Positions 8,602 to 17,138 of a DNA stretch of 64,000 nt are shown piece after piece (within the stretch, counting starts at the first letter, position 1; every line of letters starts with the position of its first letter). This DNA is from Lachnospiraceae bacterium AC2028 (GTDB taxonomy: Bacteria > Bacillota > Clostridia > Lachnospirales > Lachnospiraceae), in NCBI GenBank assembly GCA_000702685.1, contig JNJD01000009.1, positions 62,001-126,000 on the forward strand, in the 5' to 3' direction. The notes below the pieces were generated by a model. It worked only from the letters and a program-made list of their open reading frames with translations. It searched no databases and was not told the DNA's origin. The translations under genes were made by a program, and so were the position numbers.

Positions 8602-10776
8602 ATGGAGAACCGTGCGATGAACAGATTATGGTATGACAAGGCGACAAATGACTGGAATAAGGCACTTCCTCTCGGAAACGGATTCATGGGAGCGATGTGC
8701 TTCGGCGGCACTCTGGTCGACCGTTTCCAGCTGAATAATGACAGTATATGGTGGAGCGGCCCCCGTGATCGCATCAATCCCGATGCACGCGAGGGCATAC
8801 CTGAGATCAGAAAGCTGATCCGTGAGGGCAGGATATCCGAAGCGGAGGACCTGGCCAATGAAGTGATGGCGGGAATCCCTGAATATCAGAGCCATTACGA
8901 GCCTTTAGGAGACCTGTTCATCATCCCCGAGGGAAGCGAAAGGATCACTATCCTCGGAATCCGCGAATACTGGAACGGACAGCTGAACCAGATCGAGGAG
9001 ATCCCTGATTATAAAAGAGAGCTTGATATAGACACCGGAATACACACCGTGAGCTATACGAAGGACGGTGTAAAGAATATACGCGAGAGCTTTATCTCAT
9101 ATCCCGACAGGGTTATGGCGATAAAGTCTTCGGGACTTCCGCTTTCTGTATTTGCCGAGCGTGCGAACCAGTGTGAGAAGGTTTACAAACTTGATGACAG
9201 AACTCTCTGCATGGAGGGAAGAACCGGCAGCGGAGGACCTGCATTTTGCATGGTATTTCGTGCCGTAGAGGGTAACCCTTATATCAAGGGAAGAACCCTT
9301 CATACCGATTCTGATTCCGTTATACTGGTTGCTTCGCAGACGTCCTTTTACTGTCAGGATTTTGTGGCGGATGCCGTTAAGACAATCGATGAAGCGGAAA
9401 AGCTCGGCTACGCTAAGCTGAAGGAAAGACATATCGCCGATGTTTCCGAACTTATGAACCGCTGCACGCTTTCCATAGAATGCGAGGACAGGGATGATGT
9501 TCCGACGGATGAAAGGCTTGGAGCCGTTCAGGATGGCGGAGAGGATAACGGACTTATCAATCTTTCCTTTGCCTATGGCAGATATCTGCTGATCTCCTCG
9601 AGCCGTGTGGGAAGCCTTCCCGCAAATCTGCAGGGCATATGGAACGACAGCTTTTCGCCCATGTGGGACAGCAAATATACCATCAACATAAATGCGCAGA
9701 TGAATTACTGGCCCGCAGAAAACACGGGACTTTCGGAGCTGCATCTTCCTCTTTTCGAACTGATAAAGAGAATGGTTCCGAATGGTCGCAAGGCTGCGTC
9801 TGAGATGTACGGTGCAAGGGGCTGGATGGCTCATCACAACACGGACATATGGGGAGACTGTGCGCCTCAGGATACATGCACTTCGTCGACCTATTGGCAG
9901 ATGGGTGCAGCGTGGCTCTGTTTGCATATTCTCGAGCATTACCGCTACACGAAGGACCGTGCATTTATGGAAGAGTATCTGCCTATCGTAAAGGAGGCTG
10001 CACTTTTCTTTGAGGACACCCTGATCGATAACGGCGAAGGCAAGCTGGTTGTTTCGCCTACGGTCTCGCCCGAAAATACTTACGTTCTTCCGAATGGTGA
10101 AAAGGGAACGATGTGTGAAGGTGCGTCGATGGATGCGCAGATCCTGTATGAACTTTTCGGCGGACTGATCGAAACGGGAATGCTGACGGATGATGAGAAG
10201 AACCGCTACGCGGCTATTCTGGAGAAACTTCCGAAGCCCGTGATCTCAGATATAGGAACGATTCAGGAATGGGCGAAGCCCTATGAGGAAGTCGAGATAG
10301 GACACAGACATATATCGCATCTGTTTGCACTTTATCCCGGCAAGCAGTTCTTTGACAGTGATGAAAAAGAAGAACTACTCAAGGCGGCACGTGCAACGAT
10401 CGAAAGAAGACTTTCGGGCGGCGGCGGACACACGGGATGGTCGAGAGCATGGATCATCAATATGTGGGCAAGACTCGGAGACGGTGACAAATGCTACGAG
10501 AACATCGTTGCGCTGCTCCGTAAATCGATGCTCCCGAATCTCTTCGACAATCACCCGCCCTTCCAGATAGACGGAAACTTTGGACTTGTCTCAGGCATCG
10601 CAGAGATGCTGCTCCAGAGCCACGAAGGTGAGGATAAACTCCTGCCTGCACTTCCCGCCGCATGGCCAAACGGCAAGGTCACCGGCCTGCGCTCCCGCTC
10701 CGGTAAGGTATACGACATTGAATGGAAGGACGGAAAGATAATAGAAAACAGCACTACGCCTTATAAGTTGCGATAA
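8602..10776 (+). CDS. GH95 alpha-L-fucosidase/galactosidase
   Basis: A 724-residue protein that matches glycoside hydrolase family 95 along its length: [20 protein letters not shown] near the start, [60 protein letters not shown] and QIDGNFG. GH95 enzymes invert the configuration and release alpha-1,2-linked L-fucose, or L-galactose, for example from xyloglucan or host glycans. There is no signal peptide, so it should work on imported oligosaccharides. ATG 8617 preceded by GGAG with nine bases spacing is an attractive alternative start (five residues shorter). Confidence 0.93.
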   Translation: MENRAMNRLWYDKATNDWNKALPLGNGFMGAMCFGGTLVDRFQLNNDSIWWSGPRDRINPDAREGIPEIRKLIREGRISEAEDLANEVMAGIPEYQSHYEPLGDLFIIPEGSERITILGIREYWNGQLNQIEEIPDYKRELDIDTGIHTVSYTKDGVKNIRESFISYPDRVMAIKSSGLPLSVFAERANQCEKVYKLDDRTLCMEGRTGSGGPAFCMVFRAVEGNPYIKGRTLHTDSDSVILVASQTSFYCQDFVADAVKTIDEAEKLGYAKLKERHIADVSELMNRCTLSIECEDRDDVPTDERLGAVQDGGEDNGLINLSFAYGRYLLISSSRVGSLPANLQGIWNDSFSPMWDSKYTININAQMNYWPAENTGLSELHLPLFELIKRMVPNGRKAASEMYGARGWMAHHNTDIWGDCAPQDTCTSSTYWQMGAAWLCLHILEHYRYTKDRAFMEEYLPIVKEAALFFEDTLIDNGEGKLVVSPTVSPENTYVLPNGEKGTMCEGASMDAQILYELFGGLIETGMLTDDEKNRYAAILEKLPKPVISDIGTIQEWAKPYEEVEIGHRHISHLFALYPGKQFFDSDEKEELLKAARATIERRLSGGGGHTGWSRAWIINMWARLGDGDKCYENIVALLRKSMLPNLFDNHPPFQIDGNFGLVSGIAEMLLQSHEGEDKLLPALPAAWPNGKVTGLRSRSGKVYDIEWKDGKIIENSTTPYKLR

Positions 10777-10811
10777 ATTGAAAAACTTAGAACAAACTTA
10801 GAACTGAGATT

Positions 10812-10846
10812 AAAAATGAGGGTTTCGATTTCATCGAAACCCTCAT
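10812..10846 (-). terminator. Terminator of the tRNA-Pro gene
   Basis: Read on the minus strand, ATGAGGGTTTCGAT pairs with ATCGAAACCCTCAT around a tiny loop and is followed by TTTTT. It lies 10 bases beyond the 3' end of the tRNA. On the plus strand there is no T-run after the hairpin, so it is oriented for the tRNA. Confidence 0.8.
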
Positions 10847-10856
10847 GGTTATTGAG

Positions 10857-10930
<74 letters not shown>

Positions 10931-10999
10931 TGATTAACAAAATAGTTTTTTAACGAATCTGTGTCTTGCAGGTCGTTCTGATTTCTGCAAAAATAAGGT

Positions 11000-11032
11000 A
11001 TAAGTTGCTCTCAGGCGACTTATGAATAATAC
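11000..11032 (+). promoter_or_regulatory. Inverted repeat and candidate promoter before GH3
   Basis: ATAAGTTGC (11000-11008) and GCGACTTAT (11015-11023) form a nine-base inverted repeat with one mismatch and a six-base centre. It overlaps a possible promoter, TTGCTC (11005-11010), 16 bases, TAATAC (11027-11032). Position and symmetry suggest a repressor or activator site controlling the GH3 gene. Confidence 0.45.
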
Positions 11033-11071
11033 ACTTTTTAAAATTTTGTGTCAATCACAGGGAGAATGCTT

Positions 11072-13204
11072 ATGGCAGCTAAGAAAGTGAAGAATATGAC
11101 CGTTAAGGAGATCAGACAGATCGTTGCGGGGCTTACCCTTCAGCAGAAGGCATACCTTACAACCGGAGTGGGAAGCTGGGAGACAGCCGAGTTCCCTAAG
11201 AAGGGGGTTCCTAAGGAATGGATGTGCGACGGCCCTCACGGACTCAGAAAGCAGATCAACGATGTCCATGCATCCATCAACGACTCGATCGATGCCGTAA
11301 GCTTCCCCGCAGAGTGTGCGATCGCAGCAAGCTGGGACAGGGAGCTTATCTATGAAGCTGCGAAGACTCTCGGTAATGAAGCACAGGCTAACGATGTACA
11401 GATGGTACTCGGACCCGGCGTCAATATGAAGAGAAGCCCCCTTTGCGGACGTAATTTCGAATATATGTCGGAGGATCCCTGCCTTGCCGGTGAACTCGGA
11501 GCTGCATATGTAAACGGCCTTCAGAGCACGGGCGTATCCGCCTGCGTTAAGCATTTCTTCGCCAATTCCCAGGAGACCGACCGTTTTACTTCATCCAGCG
11601 AAATGGATGAGACTACCGAGCGCCAGATCTATCTTCCCGCGTTTGAGACCGTTGTGAGAAAGGCTAAGCCGCAGTCGATAATGGCCGCATACAACAAGGT
11701 TGGCGGAACATATATGACTGAGAACAAGAAGTATCTCACCGATATCCTCAGGAAGGAGTGGGGCTTCGACGGAATGGTCGTAAGCGACTGGGGTGCGACC
11801 CACAACAGGCCCGGTGCTATCGAAGCAGGCTGCGATCTTACCATGTGGCAGCAGCACGAGACCGACAAGGACATCATCAAGGCCGTAAAGAGCGGAAAGC
11901 TCGCTGAGTCCAGACTCGATGAAGCCTGCGTGAACATCCTTAAGCACGTATACAAGACTCTTTCAAAGCATAAGAATGTGAAGGCCGATCTTAACAAGCA
12001 CCACGAAGTTGCAAGAAAGCTCTTCGAAAGCTCCATCGTTCTTCTCAAGAATGACGGAAATATCCTTCCCATCGGCAAAAAGAAAAAAGTCCTTCTTCTC
12101 GGCGACTTTGCGAAGAACCCCAGATACCAGGGCGGCGGAAGCTCACACGTTTCAACCTGCAGGGCAACCAACGTGGTCGATGTTACTAAGGATATGCCTA
12201 ATGTATCATATAAACAGGGCTACGGTCCCGGACCCAAGGCTCTTACCCTTTCCGATCCCGAATTCTGGACCACCCGCATCACTCCTTCGGACTATAAGCC
12301 CGATAAGAAGCTCATTGCGGATGCGGTAAAGGCGGCAAAGCAGGCCGATGTGGTTGTTGTCTTCGCGGGACTTCCCGAGGCTCTCGAATCCGAAGGCGCT
12401 GACCGTATCGATATGAGAATGCCCGATTCCCACAACGCTCTGATCGAAGAGGTTGCGAAGGTCAATAAGAATGTGGTTGTCGTACTTCAGAACGGCGCAC
12501 CCGTTGAGATGCCCTGGATCGATGATGTTAAGGGTATTCTCGAGACATACCTCGGCGGTGAGGCAAGCGGTGAGGCGGTAAAGGATGTTCTTTTCGGCGA
12601 TGTCAATCCTTCCGGAAGACTTCCCGAGACATTCCCGTTCATTCTCGAAGACAACCCTTCATATCTGTTCTACTTCGGATGTGATGACATCGTAAAATAC
12701 AGCGAGGGCGAGTTTGTCGGCTACAGATACTACACCACCAAGATGATGCCCGTGCTGTTCCCGTTCGGATACGGACTTTCATACACGAAGTTTGATTATT
12801 CCGATCTCAAGATAAATGCGAAGGGATTCATCGGTGATGCGAAGACCGGCGGCATCAGCGTATCCGTCAAGGTTACCAACACCGGTAAGAAGGCGGGAAG
12901 AGAAGTAGTCCAGCTTTATATCGGAGTCAACAAGTGTGCGCTCAGAAGACCCGTAAGGGAACTCAAGGGCTTCGAAAAGACAAAGCTTCTTGCACCCGGA
13001 GAGAGCCAGGTAGTCACCTTCGAACTTACTTCAAGGGATTTCGCACACTGGAACGAAGAAGCTCATGCATATGTCCACTACACCGGCGAGTATGAGATCC
13101 AGATCGCAAGAAATGCCGAGGAGATAGAGCTTGCGGCACCTGTTGACATTGAGGGCGCATATCCCCGTAAGACAGTAAACAACAACAATCCCGAGATTAA
13201 CTGA
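11072..13204 (+). CDS. GH3 beta-glucosidase
   Basis: A 710-residue glycoside hydrolase family 3 enzyme: TIM-barrel domain (CDGPHGLRK, GRNFEYMSEDP, KHFFANSQETDR), nucleophile D239 in VVSDWGATHN, the alpha/beta sandwich domain (about 325-560) and a C-terminal fibronectin-III-like domain (REVVQLYIG, RELKGFEK). Members cleave terminal beta-glucosyl or beta-xylosyl residues with retention. There is no signal peptide, so it is probably an intracellular cellodextrin or hemicellulose oligosaccharide enzyme. I prefer ATG 11072, seven bases after GGGAG; an in-frame GTG at 11048 has no ribosome site. The gene beside it encodes a sugar-sensor GGDEF protein. Confidence 0.93.
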   Translation: MAAKKVKNMTVKEIRQIVAGLTLQQKAYLTTGVGSWETAEFPKKGVPKEWMCDGPHGLRKQINDVHASINDSIDAVSFPAECAIAASWDRELIYEAAKTLGNEAQANDVQMVLGPGVNMKRSPLCGRNFEYMSEDPCLAGELGAAYVNGLQSTGVSACVKHFFANSQETDRFTSSSEMDETTERQIYLPAFETVVRKAKPQSIMAAYNKVGGTYMTENKKYLTDILRKEWGFDGMVVSDWGATHNRPGAIEAGCDLTMWQQHETDKDIIKAVKSGKLAESRLDEACVNILKHVYKTLSKHKNVKADLNKHHEVARKLFESSIVLLKNDGNILPIGKKKKVLLLGDFAKNPRYQGGGSSHVSTCRATNVVDVTKDMPNVSYKQGYGPGPKALTLSDPEFWTTRITPSDYKPDKKLIADAVKAAKQADVVVVFAGLPEALESEGADRIDMRMPDSHNALIEEVAKVNKNVVVVLQNGAPVEMPWIDDVKGILETYLGGEASGEAVKDVLFGDVNPSGRLPETFPFILEDNPSYLFYFGCDDIVKYSEGEFVGYRYYTTKMMPVLFPFGYGLSYTKFDYSDLKINAKGFIGDAKTGGISVSVKVTNTGKKAGREVVQLYIGVNKCALRRPVRELKGFEKTKLLAPGESQVVTFELTSRDFAHWNEEAHAYVHYTGEYEIQIARNAEEIELAAPVDIEGAYPRKTVNNNNPEIN

Positions 13205-13213
13205 TATAATAAG

Positions 13214-13244
13214 ATGAGTCACGGGGACTGTCACCGTGACTCAT
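13214..13244. repeat. REP-like palindrome, family A, copy 1
   Basis: A 31-base palindrome, ATGAGTCACGGGGAC then GTCACCGTGACTCAT, with one mismatch relative to the other copies (26325, 37015, 43938). It lies between the GH3 stop and the next ribosome binding site. It creates an in-frame ATG that would wrongly extend the next protein with MSHGD. Confidence 0.8.
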
Positions 13245-13255
13245 CGGAGCTTTTT

Positions 13256-15145
13256 ATGAAGAAAAGAAAGAGACTGGCGCTTTTCGGAAGCAGCCTCTCA
13301 AGCAGATACAAGCGCATATTGACCAGGGCATTCAACATTGCCGCCGAGGAACTGGACGTCGATCTGGTCATATTCAATGCATACGGAAAACTGCGCAGCA
13401 TCAACAGCGTTGCGGAGGATAATGAATCCGGACTCATTGACTATGTCGATCTTGACCAGTTTGACGGTATTGCTTTTGACGGAGAAGGATATAATGTCAA
13501 CGGAATGTCGGACAGGGTTGAACTAAGGCTTCGCAGTGCGAAGTGCCCCGTTGTATCCATCAACAGTACCATCGAAGGTTTCCACCGGATAGAATTCGAT
13601 GATAACGGCGGCCTTCGGACCATGGTCGAGCATTTCCTCGATCACCATCACTTTACCAAGATAGGTTTCATGGCCGGCTATCTGACTCATCCCGATGCGA
13701 TCTCAAGGCTTGAAGAATTCCGTTCCGTCATGAGAGAACGTGGACTTCCCGAAGACGGTGTCGGCGTGTTTGAAGGTGACTTCTGGTATGCCAAGGGAGC
13801 GGAAGCAGCGAGATATTTCCTTTCACTTCCCGAAAGGCCCGAAGCAATAGTCTGCGCCAACGACTATATGGCGGTATCGCTGATGGATGCCTTCAGAAAG
13901 CTTGGGATTAATGTTCCCGGGGATATTGCGGTATCCGGATATGACGGAACTCCCGAAGGCAGGGAGTACCTTCCCCACCTGACCTCCGTCACCAGGCAGC
14001 AGCATGATATAGCATACAAGGCGCTGAAACTGCTGGTGGATCTTTCGGATGGACGGGAAGTATCCGAAGACGACCGTAAGGTTACACCGAAGTGCATTTA
14101 TACACAGTCATGCGGATGTGAACCTCTTGCATATATGCACGTTCTCGATACGGTTGACCGTGTACACGATGAGCTGAGAAACGTGAACGAAGGTATTTAC
14201 GAGTCTGAATCCGCCATGGTCAAGCTCAATAAGGCCGAAAGTGTCCGTGAAATGCAGACGATATTCTCCGAAGACTCTGTCAATTTCGGGGATTATTCCG
14301 CATTTTTCCTGATGGTACATAAGGATTCCGCAGGAAGGCCTTCTTTTGACAGTGAATTCACCCAGCCCTCCGGCAAGTTCATGCCTGTCATGTGGGTTGA
14401 TAAAAAGAATGAATATAAAGAGAGCAGCCATTCTCTCAGCAGTTCGAAGCTGATCCCCGAGTCATCTGCGGACAGGAGCCATGTTTATTATGTCATGGCG
14501 GTTCACTGCGCCGAGAAGATATTCGGTTATTCTGTACTGGAGATGGCCGGCAAGGACATATTCAACGAGTTCTATAACGTATGGCTGCATACGCTGGGTC
14601 TTTCTCTCGACAGCCTCAAAAAGAACGATCACATCGATAAGCTTATCAGGAGACTCGAGGGACTGAGCGTTACCGATGAACTCACCGGACTTCTCAACAG
14701 ACGCGGCTTTGATGAAAAGACCCGCGTGAAGATCCAGGGATTTACCGAGACCAAGACGGTCTGCGCGATGGTCATCGATATGGACGGCCTTAAGAGGATC
14801 AATGATGAATTCGGCCACTACGAAGGAGACCGTGCGATCCGTGCGCTTGCCGACTGCATAAAGCGCTGCTGTGATTCGGGCGAGATAGCCGGAAGAGCCG
14901 GCGGAGACGAATTCTATGTTTTTGCCGCCGATTACTCCGAGGCCGAACTCAAGAGATTCATCGACCGTATGAATGAATATGTGGACGAGTATAATGCCTC
15001 CAACAAGAGGAACTATAAACTCGGATTCAGCATAGGAACATATATGACCGAGACCGATTCGTACGGAAGGATCGAAGATTTCCTCAAGATCAGTGATGAG
15101 CGCATGTACGAGCAGAAGATGAACAAACCGGGCAGAAGACGCTGA
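13256..15145 (+). CDS. LacI-type sugar-sensor diguanylate cyclase
   Basis: A 629-residue soluble protein. Residues 1 to about 285 match the periplasmic-binding-protein-like effector domain of LacI/GalR regulators (RLALFGSSLSSRY, KIGFMAGYLTHPDA, EAIVCANDYMAV, DIAVSGYDGTPEG, LTSVTRQQ) but no helix-turn-helix precedes it. After an unassigned middle region comes a GGDEF domain (from about 465: VTDELTGLLNRRGF), with GGDEF at 549-553; no RxxD inhibitory site at the usual spacing. It should couple an intracellular sugar to c-di-GMP synthesis. Start ATG 13256 follows CGGAGC; the longer frame to 13214 only reads the palindromic repeat. It follows the GH3 gene directly, suggesting the sensed ligand is related. 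Confidence 0.9.
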   Translation: MKKRKRLALFGSSLSSRYKRILTRAFNIAAEELDVDLVIFNAYGKLRSINSVAEDNESGLIDYVDLDQFDGIAFDGEGYNVNGMSDRVELRLRSAKCPVVSINSTIEGFHRIEFDDNGGLRTMVEHFLDHHHFTKIGFMAGYLTHPDAISRLEEFRSVMRERGLPEDGVGVFEGDFWYAKGAEAARYFLSLPERPEAIVCANDYMAVSLMDAFRKLGINVPGDIAVSGYDGTPEGREYLPHLTSVTRQQHDIAYKALKLLVDLSDGREVSEDDRKVTPKCIYTQSCGCEPLAYMHVLDTVDRVHDELRNVNEGIYESESAMVKLNKAESVREMQTIFSEDSVNFGDYSAFFLMVHKDSAGRPSFDSEFTQPSGKFMPVMWVDKKNEYKESSHSLSSSKLIPESSADRSHVYYVMAVHCAEKIFGYSVLEMAGKDIFNEFYNVWLHTLGLSLDSLKKNDHIDKLIRRLEGLSVTDELTGLLNRRGFDEKTRVKIQGFTETKTVCAMVIDMDGLKRINDEFGHYEGDRAIRALADCIKRCCDSGEIAGRAGGDEFYVFAADYSEAELKRFIDRMNEYVDEYNASNKRNYKLGFSIGTYMTETDSYGRIEDFLKISDERMYEQKMNKPGRRR

Positions 15146-15157
15146 GTAAATACGGCG

Positions 15158-15184
15158 GGGCGGTCCCTTGACCGCCCTGTTTTT
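15158..15184 (+). terminator. Terminator after the sensor GGDEF gene
   Basis: GGGCGGTC pairs with GACCGCCC around CCTT, followed after TG by TTTTT. It lies 12 bases past the stop codon and closes the GH3/GGDEF unit. Confidence 0.85.
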
Positions 15185-15246
15185 ATGCAAAAAACGCCCC
15201 AAAATTATAAAAACTTTATTATTTACAAAAAAATTTAAAGTTTTTG

Positions 15247-15275
15247 TTGCTTTTTTATTTTCAGTGTTGTAATAT
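15247..15275 (+). promoter_or_regulatory. Promoter of tRNA-Lys
   Basis: TTGCTT (15247-15252), 17 bases, TAATAT (15270-15275), inside a strongly AT-rich stretch (15185-15295). The expected start point lies about 14 bases before the tRNA. Confidence 0.65.
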
Positions 15276-15295
15276 GCCTTTGTTGCACAAAAAAT

Positions 15296-15368
15296 GGACC
15301 GCTAGCTCAGTTGGTAGAGCACCTGACTCTTAATCAGGGTGTCCAGGGTTCGAGCCCCTGGCGGTCCA
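15296..15368 (+). tRNA. tRNA-Lys (anticodon CUU)
   Basis: A 73-base cloverleaf. The acceptor arms GGACCGC and GCGGTCC pair fully with A as discriminator, the D arm is GCTCAGTTGGTAGAGC, the anticodon arm CTGA/TCAG encloses CTCTTAA with anticodon CTT, and the T arm is CCAGGGTTCGAGCCCCTGG. CCA is not encoded. It reads AAG codons. An open reading frame running through it is not a real start for the downstream tatD gene. Confidence 0.96.
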
Positions 15369-15463
15369 CGCGAGGTCGCAGGCTTGCCATGAGCGGGTTT
15401 GTGGCCTTTTCCTTATTCATAAATATTTATTGGTCGATCCGTTTTCTTTTCCGTGAGGTGCCC

Positions 15464-16246
15464 ATGACTCCTATATTCGACACACATGCGCATTACGATG
15501 ACGAAGCCTTTGATGCAGACAGGGAAGAAGTGCTGCAGAGCCTCGCTATGTATGGGGTCGGCAGGGTCACGGATATCGGCGCGGGGATAGAATCATCGAA
15601 GACCGCTCTTGAGCTTTCGAAGAAGTATGACTGGATGTACTGTGCTCTGGGCGTGATCCCCGGAAAATGCTCCGAGATCACCGATGAAACCTGGAAATGG
15701 CTCTGCGAATCCGCTGAAAAAGAGGAAAAATGCGTGGCCATAGGTGAGATAGGCCTCGATTACCACTGGGACGACGATCCGAGGGATGTACAGGCGCTTT
15801 GGTTCGGCAATCAGATCGATCTTGCAAAAAAACTCGGAAAACCTATCGTCGTGCACTCAAGGGATGCGGCAAAAGATACGATAGATATTATGAAGGCACA
15901 TAATGCCGGGGATGTCGGAGGGGTTATCCACTGCTACTCCTACACGATGGAAAGCGCGAGGGATTTCCTGAATATGGGTTTCTACTTCGGGATAGGCGGC
16001 GTCGTTACCTTCAAAAACGCGAAGAAACTCGCGGAAGCAGTGCGTTTCATCCCGCTTTCGAACATAGTTTTAGAGACGGATTGCCCGTATCTTGCACCGT
16101 CTCCGCACAGGGGAGAGAGGAATTATTCCGGGTTCCTGTCACTCGTCGCGGACCGTATCGCCGAGATCAAGCAAATGCCCTTTGAAACGGTGATTGAAGA
16201 GACCTGGCACAACGCCTGCAGACTATACAAACTATCGGAAATATGA
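15464..16246 (+). CDS. tatD: TatD family metal-dependent hydrolase
   Basis: A 260-residue TIM-barrel hydrolase. The TatD metal ligands are visible: HAHYDD at the start, IGEIGLDYHW, VHSRDA, VIHCYS and ETDCPYLAP with HRGERN after it. TatD proteins act as metal-dependent 3'-5' DNA exonucleases/deoxyribonucleases. I start at ATG 15464, five bases after GAGGTG, because residues encoded further upstream come from the tRNA-Lys gene. It could be co-transcribed with the tRNA, since no terminator separates them. Confidence 0.93.
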   Translation: MTPIFDTHAHYDDEAFDADREEVLQSLAMYGVGRVTDIGAGIESSKTALELSKKYDWMYCALGVIPGKCSEITDETWKWLCESAEKEEKCVAIGEIGLDYHWDDDPRDVQALWFGNQIDLAKKLGKPIVVHSRDAAKDTIDIMKAHNAGDVGGVIHCYSYTMESARDFLNMGFYFGIGGVVTFKNAKKLAEAVRFIPLSNIVLETDCPYLAPSPHRGERNYSGFLSLVADRIAEIKQMPFETVIEETWHNACRLYKLSEI

Positions 16247-16312
16247 TAAAATTTATCCAAATAAATTAATGTAGATTCCTTCTTATGGTACCGGGGGAAA
16301 AGAGGTACTTAT

Positions 16313-17053
16313 ATGAAGATAGAGAGAGTAGATGACAAAACTATAAAGTGCTATCTTTCCAAGGATGAACTGGCTTATTACCAGGTTGATTACAGCGACT
16401 TCATTTCCAGGACTGAGAATGCCCAGAGGCTCCTGAGAGAGATAATAGAAACAGCCAAGTCCGAAGTGGGTTATCACCCTCCGAAGATTGCTTTTGAGAT
16501 GCAGATCATGATGGTTCCCGAGCAGGGAATGGTACTTACCTTCTCCGAGAAGGATCCCGCCATGGGCGTTGATCCCGCAAAGCTCGGCGGATTCATCGAC
16601 ACTCTTAAACAGCTGCTTGAGCATGTGAAGGAAGAATCCGGCGGAACCACAGGCTCGCTCGGCGCACTTCCCGGACTCGGACAGGGCGGTCTTTCGCTTC
16701 CGGCTCCCGTTCAGAACGCTCCCGCTGCCAAGGCAGGAAGCAAGGAACAGAGCGCACCCGCAATCGATGTCAACGATGCGATATTCATGTTCACATATCT
16801 GTCCGATTTCATGGATTATGCCCAGGGTCTTCCCAGAGGCATCCGCATCGATTCAACCCTTTATAAGATGGGCGAGGAGTTTTATCTCCACATAGCCAGA
16901 GGAAAGGCTTCCTACGACCGCTTCAGCAGAAGCTGCGTACAGGCTTTGGAATTTTCACAGCTCTTCAGCGCCGGCCCCGGATGCGACGAAGTCCTCAAGG
17001 AACATGGTGAGGTGATCATCGCAACGAAGGCCGTGAACAGATTCCGTAAGTAA
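16313..17053 (+). CDS. mecA: MecA-family adaptor protein
   Basis: A 246-residue protein. The N-terminus (MKIERVDDKTIKCYLSKDEL) and the C-terminal half (DAIFMFTYLSDFMDYAQGL, LYKMGEEFYLHI) match MecA/YpbH, the adaptors that bring substrates to the ClpC chaperone of ClpCP protease; in Bacillus the targets include ComK. The middle (about 110-155) is a Gly/Ala/Pro-rich linker that varies in this family. It has a good ribosome site (AGAGG). A hairpin follows. The target in this organism cannot be inferred. Confidence 0.85.
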   Translation: MKIERVDDKTIKCYLSKDELAYYQVDYSDFISRTENAQRLLREIIETAKSEVGYHPPKIAFEMQIMMVPEQGMVLTFSEKDPAMGVDPAKLGGFIDTLKQLLEHVKEESGGTTGSLGALPGLGQGGLSLPAPVQNAPAAKAGSKEQSAPAIDVNDAIFMFTYLSDFMDYAQGLPRGIRIDSTLYKMGEEFYLHIARGKASYDRFSRSCVQALEFSQLFSAGPGCDEVLKEHGEVIIATKAVNRFRK

Positions 17054-17066
17054 GGTTTGTTTTTTC

Positions 17067-17096
17067 AGGCGGCCCCTTTTTTACCGGGGGCCGCCT
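17067..17096 (+). terminator. Terminator after mecA
   Basis: AGGCGGCCCC pairs with GGGGCCGCCT around a T-rich loop, followed by TAAATTGTTTTT. It lies in the 85-base gap between mecA and the zinc-ribbon gene. The T-run is delayed by seven bases, so termination may be partial. Confidence 0.6.
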
Positions 17097-17138
17097 TAAA
17101 TTGTTTTTAGAGGAGATCGAGGTTAAGGAGGAAAAAGG

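Noticed and set aside
15311-15463. N-terminal extension of TatD by 51 residues
   Set aside because: The extra codons read through the tRNA-Lys gene; a good ribosome site and the family N-terminus fit ATG 15464.
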